This document shows positions 10,091 to 17,549 of a stretch of DNA of 17,687 bases, piece after piece. The notes under the pieces were generated by a model. The model was not told the DNA's origin. It saw nothing but the letters and a program-made list of their open reading frames with translations, and did not search any database. The stretch is from Larix sibirica (lineage: Eukaryota > Streptophyta > Pinopsida > Pinales > Pinaceae): NCBI GenBank assembly GCA_004151065.3, contig NWUY0300009014.1, forward strand, positions 18,583-36,269. The letters run 5' to 3'. Each line of letters opens with the position of its first letter. Within the stretch, counting starts at the first letter, position 1. Position numbers and translations under genes: made by a program.

Positions 10091-10761
10091 CCCTGCACAG
10101 TTCTTCTTCCGTCACCTCCTTTGTTAGAGAAGCATTCATCTCATCTGCAACTGCTTTTGGAAAGAGTCTTAAGACCTGTAACATTTCTTGAATCGAGAAA
10201 CCTTCGGCTTCGCTGAAGAGATTCTTGAAATAAGATACCCCTGCTTCACATTTTTCTTTGAAAGTATTAGCATTGTGGCCTCGAACATCTTGGATTTCCA
10301 TAATCATGTTTACAATGTTTATGTGTGAAGCATATTTGTGAAAGAAATTTGTGTTGTCACCTTTGACAAACCAAAGTGCTCTACTCTTGAGCCTCCATAT
10401 TTGTTCTTCATTGTCCAACAAGGTTGTACGTTGATCTTCCAAAGCTTTTAGATTCTTTAATTCCTCCTCAGAGAAAACCCCGGCTTCGTTCTCCCTGTAT
10501 AAATTTTTGGATATCTCCTTCTACCCTTTTTAAAGCGGCTTGTTGTTCTGCCTGAAAATTTTTCCCCCACTTCTTCGATACTGCCTTCACTTTAGCTAGA
10601 ATATCCATCATTTGTCGCATATAAGACACCGAGGAATCATTCCTAAGATTGGTCCAAGTATCCTCCACCAATTTTTTATATTCTTCTTCTTTCAACCATA
10701 TTAGGTTGAACTTGAAAGGGGAAGCAGTTTTCTCTTCCTGTTTGCCTATTGACGGCATTAT

Positions 10762-11440
10762 GGGATGATGGTCGAAAAGATCCCCATCTTCCACCCAAGA
10801 GATGATGGTTAGCTGACTGGTGTACAGAGCCTCCAAAACTAAAAAAACGGTCCAATCTTTTGGAGATCGCAGTTTCCCCACTCCTCCTATTCCTCCACGT
10901 TGGCGTCAATTTCTTCGATTGGACGTTTAAAAGACCCTTAGAGTCAAAAAAGGATAGGAAGAAGTTGTAAAGGGAATCTACTCGCGCAAGCTTCCCCCAA
11001 ACTTATTTCTCCGAGACTATAAGATTTAAATCCCCTCCAATTATCAGATTGCGTTTTTCCCAGAGACTGTTTGCTGAAAGATTATCCCAGAAGCCTCTGC
11101 GATTTTGGAACGAGCCATAAATATTCATAATAGTGAAAGAGATTCCCGTGGAAGTGTCTTCAAGAACAGAATGGATGACATTATCGAGCTTGAAAGAATT
11201 AACCTTTTTTAAAGTTGGGTTCCAAGCCGTTATCAAACCTCCCGAATGTCCCTCCGAGTTTATGAATTCAAATGACCAGTCTCTTAAAAAAGGTTCTAAC
11301 GTCTCATGAGCTTTCTTGCCTTTGACCATAGTTTCTTGTAAGAGGATGAATAGAGGCTTCAAAGTTGAAATCATCCTCTTGAGGGCCCTAACTTTAGGGA
11401 GCCCCCCCAACCCCCTAACATTGAAGGAGAAACACAACAT
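10762..11440 (-). pseudogene. LINE ORF2 endonuclease (APE-like) domain
   Basis: N-terminal domain that nicks target DNA. Visible motifs in order are NVRGLG (residues 8-13), the metal-binding Glu in LLQET, NIYGS, GGDLNLI (family GGDFN), RLDRF, and DHHPI at the end (family SDHxPI, with Ser replaced by Phe but Asp and His kept). A TAA at 11005-11003 directly follows LNLIVSEK, and a one-base length change in the T7 run (minus strand of 10841-10847) shifts the frame after RLDRF. Catalytic residues are otherwise recognisable. Confidence 0.87.
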
Positions 11441-12921
11441 TAGTTAGCCCTTGGAAGGGCATTCCTCGCTCTAAGGGCCCCATTAATTGTTTTTTGTTTT
11501 CCACATTTAATATCTGCCAAAGCTTGATTTTTCATTTTTGATAAATGAGACTTTCTACCCATAATGAATTTGGTTGGGGCGTCTTGTTTCAGCCCTCCCA
11601 CTAGCTCTTCCTCCCTTACGGACGGGACAACCACCTTAGCCCTAGTGTTGTAGACTTTTGTAAAATCCACTTAGACAGGTTTTGTTTTTGTCTGAGGGAG
11701 AAAGGATTTCTCATCAACTTCTACCATTAATAAGTCTTTTTTTTGGGGAGAATGGGGTGGGGGAGAGGTACAGGGGGAAGGAGAAGTACCCGACCCAATC
11801 AAATTTTCTTCTACCAAAGGAAGTTTTAATAAAGAAAAATTAGGAGGAGGGACAGGAATGGAAACATCAGACGTACTAGGAGGACGGTCTATCACAAGAT
11901 CCGTCAACTTGCATGGTTCAACGTTGGGAACAAGCTCCTGCGAGACGTTCAGTTCACCACCTTTTGGTTCATTTCCTACAATCACCTTTAGTTGGACACT
12001 ACCAGGCGATTTTTTGACCCAAATTTTCCTTCGATATTGAGTAGATGGAGCAGGATATGGGCAATCTCGAATTATGTGGCCTGCATTTCTGCACCCAAAA
12101 CATCTGAATGGAATCTTCCAGTAATCCAAATGTTGGTTCCACATGCTGTCGTGCATATCCAACTTGATTTCTTCATATAAACCATCGCGCAGGTCCAATT
12201 CAACAAGAAGTTTTGCACAATGCCTGTCCGTTTTTATGTCCCAGTCTTCCTCCAAGGCAATGAATCTTTCGAGCTTGTTTCCAATCGCCTATAAGATAGG
12301 TTTTTGCCAGAAAATCATGGGAAGATGGGGTAAAATAACCCACACTTGTTGCAAATTCTGTGGCTCTCTGCATGCATCAAAATCTATTTGCCATTGTTTA
12401 AGAATTAATCCAGAAGGACCCCATTTCCAATTATGATCAAGCAATATATGTCTGTCCACTTCTGAATGCACTCTGAATAAAATCCATCCTCTCGACAGAA
12501 TGTGAAAGGAGGGAAGCTAGTTAAGAATTGGACCCCAATGCATTTCCATCCAGCTACATAAGGAAATTTCTCCAACCTGTTTCCCGCAAAAATGTCCTAC
12601 TAGTGCTGAAAAGAGATAGTTAGGAATTTCCTCTATTCTGATCTCTTGTCTGACCACCAACACCGCCGGCTCCGATTTTGGTCTCACACCTTTTCTACGC
12701 CTGGGTTTGTCATTTGCGAGAATATTTAGAGGAACTATGCAATCATTTTCTAAATTGGGGGATGAATGCGGCTCCTCCTTCCATACTGAGATTTGTGGAC
12801 GAAGAGTCTTATCCAGTTCGAGCGAGTCATTGGAACTGTTGCGCCACTTAAATTCTTCGTCAGTCGTGAAGATTGATCTTGAGGGAGAGGGACTATCATA
12901 GTCCACCTCATCCATTTCCAT
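11440..12921 (-). pseudogene. LINE ORF1 (gag-like RNA-binding protein), three in-frame stops
   Basis: In L1 elements ORF1 protein coats the element RNA. The ATG at 12921 gives MEMDEVDYDSPSP; one frame then runs 494 codons to the stop at 11440, interrupted by TAG (12519-12517), TAG (12291-12289) and TAA (11673-11671). The part from about 12640 to 12190 matches the DUF4283 layout of plant LINE/gag proteins: 'ALVGHFCGK', then 'GWILFRVHSEVDRHILL', 'WVILPHLPMIFWQKPIL' and 'AIGNKLERF'. A CCHC zinc knuckle, CFGCRNAGHIIRDC, follows at about 12106-12065 with all four ligands. A proline-rich tail and a basic 'GRKSHLSKMKNQA' segment close the protein. No frameshift is needed, only the three nonsense changes. 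The stop overlaps the ORF2 start. Confidence 0.87.
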
Positions 12922-13183
12922 CGTGCGAACCTTAAATTTAATCTGATGCAGAAAAAAGATGACGTGAAGTCTAGTTTCACGATCGAAGGGAGGCCTGAGA
13001 GAAACGAAAAAGGGCAAAAATTAAAAACCTCCATATTGATCACCTGCACCAATGACCTTCGACCTTCGGGTCTTCGACGCTTCTCCGAGCTCTACTGAGC
13101 TCCATCCTCGCTCCTCTGATATGTATCTTCACATTAAATATATGGATAAGTAGATAAATGTTTTGATGTAAATTTTTTGAGAT

Positions 13184-13256
13184 CCTTGATAATGTAAGTC
13201 CCTTGTGGACAGTTTATGATCATTCTTTATTTAGAATGNGATATTTTCCTTATGGA

Positions 13257-13262
<6 letters not shown>
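13184..13262 (+). mobile_element. 3' tail of a second LINE copy, opposite orientation
   Basis: The plus strand here reads 'aatgtaagtccctt', 'gacagttta', 'attttcc-ttat-ggaaaa' and then an A run. It aligns with the 3' end of the 6-kb LINE read on the minus strand at 7163-7085 ('gatgtaagtcctcttt', 'gccagtcta', TTTTTCC-hairpin, A run). It is therefore the 3' end of the same family facing the other way, 70 bp beyond the 5' end of the complete element. It includes an ambiguous base at 13239. Only the tail can be recognised; how far the fragment extends leftward is unclear. Confidence 0.68.
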
Positions 13263-13287
<25 letters not shown>

Positions 13288-13292
13288 TATAA
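13251..13292. repeat. A-tract and (TA)n microsatellite
   Basis: A run of A followed by about 15 TA units. It continues directly from the plus-oriented LINE tail and is probably derived from its poly(A)/TA end. Confidence 0.9.
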
Positions 13293-13460
13293 TAATAACA
13301 TTTTTTTCATATGTTTGATGTATATGTAAATGCAAGCGCCATGTATGTTCATGTTTTATCAACAATACATCATTTGTGTCATTCTATTCATGGTGCAATT
13401 GTGAAAATCTTAATAAAAATGTAGATCGTGCACGCCATTTTGAATAGAAATGATATGAAA

Positions 13461-13566
13461 ATGGCGTTAAATTTCAATAGTATAGGCCTGTAAAATGTTA
13501 CAAATGTTTTAGTATGGCGTTAAATTTCAATGATATAGGCCTGTAAAATGTTACAGATGTTTTAGT
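13461..13566. repeat. 53-bp tandem duplication
   Basis: Two copies at 13461-13513 and 13514-13566, both 'atggcgttaaatttcaat' followed by 'ataggcctgtaaaatgttac' and 'atgttttagt', with about three differences. Non-coding. Confidence 0.93.
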
Positions 13567-13650
13567 ATTCTTCACTAAAGGAAGGGAATATTTGAATCGA
13601 TTTTGACCTATTTTACTATTGGTTTTGGTGGAATCCACCAATCAAATGAA

Positions 13651-13790
13651 TTTAATTTTGATACATTACATTAGGTACTTATTTCAATTATGATATGTGC
13701 ATAGATTGAAAATTTATTTTGATTATGACACATAGACATATTAGGAAATTATTTCAATTATGATACATGGACAAATGAAATGTTTATTCA
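13651..13790. repeat. Degenerate short direct repeats
   Basis: Variants of 'atttcaattatgatacat' recur near 13651, 13681, 13712 and 13750, spaced about 30-38 bp. The copies are diverged and the spacing is irregular. Function unknown. Confidence 0.55.
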
Positions 13791-13792
13791 TC

Positions 13793-14880
13793 TTATTTAA
13801 TGCGTTTTTATATAGTGCATAACCTTGTTGATATGAATTGGTTTATAAACTTTTGATGGTGCTAAAAGTAATGGAATGCATGTGTGGCGTGTAAGGCACA
13901 TAGCATTAAAAGTGATTATTATACATAGGCTTGTTTTCCAAATGTGATACACACCATTGACCTATTGTTTTAAATCTTCATGCATGGTCATTTTTACTTC
14001 AAGGTGCTTATGGATGGTGGGCATCACATGTCTTAACTTAGTATAAAGTGTGAGAAGTTATCTTTGGTTGCATTTCATAAATAATATATATATTTTTTTT
14101 TACCACTTTTGACCATGTGTTCACTATGGCAACAAGAGTAGAGGGGGTGGGGGACATGTATTTATAATCTTGAAGGAATAAAATAATTAACTTTTGCATG
14201 GGGACGGGGAGTGGTTACTAACAATCAAGCATATGCTTTAGCTTTATAACTATATAGATTATAAATGTATTGATCTTTGGGGACTTGTCACTCGTCATCA
14301 TTCAAGTGAGAAACACAGAGCATGGACACTACTCTCCTCCTTCCAAATTGATATCTGGAATCAAAGGTTTTCCCCAATACTTCAACTCCATTGAATTCCT
14401 TCACATTCACTGATCTTGCAATGCCCAAGTGGATGTTATGGCAAACAAAATGGTTTTTTTGTACAAAGGAGCATTGTCTAAAATTGGGGGTGACATCATT
14501 AATGTTTTAATACTATGAATACAAACCTTGGGAATATCATGTAATCATAATTTAAGGACAAGTGAGATGTTGAAAGGGATGAGGGAGAACGAATCTTTAT
14601 TTCTCTCCCTTTACCATAATAACTCCACATTCCTTTAACCACGATATAGACATATGTATTAATTGTGAAAGGACAGTGATTCATTGTGAAGGTGGGATTT
14701 ATCATTGTTTGGTTTTTAGTTTGTTTACATTATGCTTCTTTGCTTATCTTGTTGGTTTGTTGCCTAGTCTTTGTCTTGGTCTCTTTTCCAGTGATGACTT
14801 CAGTAGGCTTGGTATCATGGTCATTCTTGGTTTCACCCCTCGGTATGGTGTCAGCATGTCTGACATAGTCATGTAGGGAA
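13793..14880. other. AT-rich DNA, no gene seen
   Basis: No coding frame I would support. A TA tract followed by nine T at about 14083-14101 resembles the T-rich end of a minus-oriented retroelement tail, but no element body can be recognised to its right. The plus-strand open frame at 14676-14876 is strongly hydrophobic; it could be leader sequence of the relic that starts at 14881 or chance. Confidence 0.4.
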
Positions 14881-15086
14881 ATGCTCCAAGTGCGACGTCT
14901 CAGACCTATACAAAGTTTTGAGGTGCCTTCCTAGTAGGTGGATGCTCTACAGGATGCAATTACCCATCTTAATCACAACATTATCAATCAACTCAAGGCA
15001 CAACTGATAAGGAAAGTTGAACTGAAAGTGAGGGTTGATTCTTAGAATCAGAGGTTAGATAAATTATCATTAGACCTTGACATGCA

Positions 15087-15104
15087 ATATAACATGAATT
15101 TGAG
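15087..15104. repeat. SINE target-site duplication, left copy
   Basis: atataacatgaatttgag, identical to 15223-15240. Confidence 0.93.
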
Positions 15105-15222
15105 CCCGTGGAGGGGTACTTAAGTGGTAAAGATGAGAAGTTGTAATTAGTTGTAAATGGAAGGTNGTGTCACGCGAGTACTAGCCCAACTCCAGTTGTC
15201 GATTCCACTAGTATATATATAT
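15105..15222 (+). mobile_element. SINE with perfect 18-bp target-site duplication
   Basis: A 118-bp insert flanked by identical copies of atataacatgaatttgag (15087-15104 and 15223-15240). It shares GATGAGAAGTTGTAA and TTGTAAATGGAAGGT, and the later GTACTAGC, with the SINE at 5406-5511, and ends in a (TA)n tail on the plus strand. Relative to that copy it has a short internal duplication (ttgtaattag before ttgtaaatgg), and its box B is degraded (GTGTCACGCGAG where the other copy has TTCAAATCC). An N is at 15166. It interrupts the plus-strand relic. Confidence 0.87.
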
Positions 15223-15240
15223 ATATAACATGAATTTGAG
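15223..15240. repeat. SINE target-site duplication, right copy
   Basis: Identical to 15087-15104; the TA start of this copy merges with the SINE's TA tail, so the true length could be a few bases shorter. Confidence 0.93.
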
Positions 15241-15467
15241 ATTTGTTCAAAGTTCCCAGCCATTGGTATATTAATCCTCATATTCAATTCGTTCTCCAAG
15301 GGATGCCTTTATGGAAGAAGCCACAGTTTAGGAGACCCTTGCAACTCATGAAGTTGAAGCAATAATCCAACCGACATAAGGAATTCAGGATAATGAAGAG
15401 GAAGTTATCATGAAGGAAGCCCACAATGGGCATAATTTCATCGAAAATGATTAGGTTTTTATATGTT

Positions 15468-15485
15468 TTGTTAAGTCATGTTGTT
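15468..15485. repeat. LINE target-site duplication, left copy
   Basis: ttgttaagtcatgttgtt, identical to 17133-17150; adjoins the T-rich end of the element. Confidence 0.95.
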
Positions 15486-15736
15486 TTTTTTAACAAGAGT
15501 GGATAATTTGTATTTATAAAGGTTGAAGAATGCAACTGCAAAATTTACAAAAAAGAGCTACAATGCAACAGTCCAAAATCAAGCATCAAAAAGCTTATAA
15601 AAGAAAAAAAGGTTCCATATACAATCTTCTCCAAAGCTGGTGATATAGCCATATAACTACAAGATTCTATTCTATTATAAACATTGATAAATTGGCTGAT
15701 AAAAAATAAACAAAAAACTAAACATAAACTAATAGT

Positions 15737-16255
15737 CTATCTGGAATTATGATCACTATGGATGACCTGTGCTTCAAGGTTGTCTGTATAATTTTCTTTT
15801 GAGATTTCAACATTATGCTCCTCAGAACTCGAACTCGAAATGTCCACATCAATGTGAGGAGGCTAACAAACAGAACCCTGCAAACCCCCGTTACCAATAT
15901 AGTCTGTAGTGCGAGAGTGTTAGTCCACGTGAATCTCTCTATGCTTTGCCAGATTCACCTTAATGGTAGCAATGTCATCAACGTTAAAAGAGATATTTCT
16001 CTCAGCACCATCTACATGGATATCAAGATTGGTAAAATTCGATGATAGTTGATTCACGACCTGAACAAAATCATTTAGTCTATTGTCTGTGCCAGGAATT
16101 TGAGCCATAATTTGACAAACTTCATCCATGAAACTCTCCATCTGAGAGTTCATACGACTCGATTAAATGTGAATATCCCTCAATTCGTCCTTGATAGCTA
16201 TGATTTCTTCGGACAGTTCTTGAACCCTTGCCTCCAATTCACCAATGGATTTCAT
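15737..16255 (-). pseudogene. Coiled-coil-like coding relic downstream of RNase H
   Basis: From the ATG at 16255 one frame of 173 codons runs to the TAG at 15739-15737, broken by TAA (16165-16163), TAA (15922-15920) and TAG (15865-15863). It opens with MKSIGELEARVQELSEEI, a clear heptad-like helix, continues with MNSQMESFMDEVCQIMAQI and LNDFVQVVNQLSSNFTNLD, and ends acidic and serine-rich (DVDISSSSSEEHNVE). Family not recognised; the N-terminal helix resembles retroelement gag coiled coils. A separate protein here, 3' of RNase H in a LINE, is unexpected. The single frame over 519 bp and the biased composition argue against chance. Confidence 0.55.
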
Positions 16256-16786
16256 CCTAAAAAATTGTAGACATAGTAAGGTTTGTATATCCCAAACTTG
16301 TTAGGTAAAAGATAGAGAAGATGTTGAACCGGTCTGAAAAATTGCCTCCTATGATAAGCTCTCAAACCCAAAATTCAGAACAATCAAGAGCCATTCCCCA
16401 TGGGCATAGGGGAAGGCTACATCAAAACAAAAAATCCAAAAAACCATCACCTCCACGCTCGACAGACCAAAATTCCAGTATTTAGCTATGTTGCAAATGT
16501 GAATGAGAATTACATAATGGAGAGGGTTCATAACCCAAAGTTATGAGATAGGCATGCCACTTGTAGGCCTCTTCATGCGCCTATCCAACAAGATGGTGAG
16601 TACATTCAACAAATGGCGGTGAAGAGTAGTTAAGGAGTCATAACTGCGCCTTAATGGAAATCACATAGCACTAAATGAGGTTCCAATTCCAATGTGGCTC
16701 CACATCAAGGGGCGCGACATGGAGTAAAGACTAGGGAAGCCAAAAAGAATTAAGGCAGCCATTAACATAAATATCTCATTGGGTAA

Positions 16787-17132
16787 TTAAGACGCAGTAT
16801 TTGCATGCAAGCCGACAATGATGTTATTATGACGTCGGACATGGAAGAGTTGAGTATTGACGGATTGATCAAGGAGAGTATTGATGTGAAGCTGCAATCT
16901 CCCTGCAAGCTTATCTTCTATCTCTTTTCATTGTATAGATTGAGAGATGATTAAAAGAGATTCGCCTATGAAAACAAGTGATTGAATGCTCAGAGAAGAG
17001 GCAATTTTAAGGCCTTGATACAGAGCATATCACTCAGCTTGATCGTTAGTGGCTTTTCCTATCCCCCATTCAAAAGTTGCCATTGAAGTTCCTCCAGGAT
17101 CCATAGAATCCCCCCTGCACCTACTGCCCTAG
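16787..17132 (-). pseudogene. RNase H domain relic of the truncated LINE
   Basis: One minus-strand frame shows DPGG, then FEWGIGKATNDQAE followed by a TGA where Trp or a similar residue is expected, YALYQGLKIASSLSI, FIGESLLII (family GDS; Asp to Glu), DKLAGRLQLHIN, LFHVRRHNN and HANTAS, the pattern of retroelement RNase H (NNQAE..AL..GL, GDS, H-NxxAD). A second TGA lies after SQSIQ and a frame slip is needed near 17105 to keep GAGGIL upstream of DPGG. The first catalytic Asp lies beyond the truncated 5' end. It is clearly different in sequence from the RNase H of the 6-kb LINE, so this is another LINE family. Confidence 0.75.
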
Positions 17133-17150
17133 TTGTTAAGTCATGTTGTT
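17133..17150. repeat. LINE target-site duplication, right copy
   Basis: Identical to 15468-15485; the first mismatches lie immediately outside on both sides, so the duplication is exactly 18 bp. Confidence 0.95.
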
Positions 17151-17536
17151 GTTTGGACAAATTGCAAGAGTTTATAATTGCGGGAATTATAGGAAGCACG
17201 CAGATAACAAATGAAATATCCATTATGCAAGTCCTTTTTTACATAATTGTAATTTTAAATCCCCTACTGCGATATCCTAGTTGTTTTGTAACTCTTTGTT
17301 GAATTGTTTGGCCACAAATTTTTATATATCAATACGAATGCTATATGTTCCTTTGAAAAAAAATGAATTCACTCACATGTATCTTTGTCAATGTTCAATG
17401 TGATTTTAACATAAGAATAACATGCCTTGTTTAGACACATGTAATGCTAAACTATGCATGTCAACTTCAACCTGGGCCTTTGCATGATGCATGCTTGCAC
17501 ATAATGTGCACTACCTTTGGTTGAAGGTTTTGATCA
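17151..17536. other. 3' continuation of the insertion site, no gene seen
   Basis: Sequence that was contiguous with 15454-15485 before the LINE arrived. It is AT-rich, without an open frame. An A8 run at 17356-17363 after 'atatgttcctttg' could be the poly(A) end of the element that carried the plus-strand relic at 14881. No other feature is seen. Confidence 0.4.
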
Positions 17537-17549
17537 ATATATATATATA

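Larger units (their letters stand above)
7325..11440 (-). pseudogene. LINE ORF2 (endonuclease, reverse transcriptase, RNase H), heavily broken
   Basis: ORF2 encodes the nicking and copying enzyme of target-primed reverse transcription. It starts at the ATG at 11440-11438 and ends with the TAA after ..RNGILS at 7325. The frame changes four times: at the A7 run 10841-10847, near the C3 run 10493-10495, at the A5 run 9526-9530, and near 9275-9280. Nonsense codons lie at 11005 (TAA), 9788 (TAG), 9737 (TAG), 8767, 8686, 8455 (all TGA), 8245 (TAG) and 7867 (TGA). Total length is about 1,370 codons, normal for a plant L1 ORF2 with RNase H, so the copy was complete before it decayed. The domain entries below give the motifs. 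Confidence 0.9.
7085..13115 (-). mobile_element. Near full-length, decayed L1-type LINE retrotransposon
   Basis: About 6 kb on the minus strand with the order 5' UTR, ORF1 (12921-11440), ORF2 (11440-7325), 3' UTR and A-rich tail. The domain set (DUF4283-like and CCHC knuckle in ORF1; endonuclease, reverse transcriptase, zf-RVT and RNase H in ORF2) is that of plant L1 elements. The 5' limit is set near 13115, where a GC-rich segment typical of L1 5' ends gives way to AT-rich DNA; it is approximate. The 3' end carries a hairpin, TTTTTTTCCTCAGGGAAAAAAA read in two arms at about 7091-7112, followed by a (TA)n tract. No clear target duplication could be found. Multiple stops and frameshifts show the copy is dead. 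Confidence 0.88.
14881..15454 (+). pseudogene. Decayed coding relic, helical/coiled-coil-like, split by a SINE
   Basis: Reading from the ATG at 14881, one frame gives a polar, helix-prone protein (VDALQDAITHLNHNI, LKAQLIRKVELKVRV, NQRLDKLSLDLDMQ) up to 15104. After removal of the 136-bp SINE plus one target duplication the frame continues to the TAG at 15452, ending acidic (DNEEEVIMKEAHNG). About 146 codons result, interrupted by TAG-TAG (14932-14937), TAG (15043), TAA (15272), TAG (15329) and TAA (15377). I do not recognise the family. The composition resembles coiled-coil N-terminal regions of plant retroelement gag proteins, but that is a guess. Frame continuity across the SINE supports real former coding sequence. 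Confidence 0.5.
15486..17132 (-). mobile_element. 5'-truncated LINE insertion with 18-bp target duplication
   Basis: A 1,647-bp insert flanked by identical copies of ttgttaagtcatgttgtt (15468-15485 and 17133-17150). The T run next to the left copy is the complement of a poly(A) tail, so the element reads on the minus strand. Its 5' end at 17132 falls inside an RNase H coding region, after the position of the first catalytic Asp, as expected for 5' truncation during target-primed reverse transcription. It contains the RNase H relic (17132-16787), about 530 bp of unclear sequence, a second coding relic (16255-15737) and a short 3' UTR. Confidence 0.88.

Noticed and set aside
7070-13140. A target-site duplication for the 6-kb LINE ('ttaatatatat' near 7071 against 'ttaaatatatgg' near 13135).
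   Set aside because: Both are simple AT-rich sequence, imperfect, and not placed exactly at the element ends.
7085-13262. A DNA transposon with terminal inverted repeats.
   Set aside because: The inverted ends are LINE 3' tails with A runs, the interior encodes a LINE, and no flanking target duplication or transposase is seen.
13461-13790. A CRISPR-like or satellite array.
   Set aside because: Only two copies of the 53-bp unit without spacers, followed by diverged repeats with irregular spacing; ordinary local duplication in plant DNA.
14676-14876. A small membrane protein suggested by a hydrophobic open frame.
   Set aside because: Short, no family signal, T-rich composition alone gives hydrophobic residues, and it lies in a region of decayed elements.
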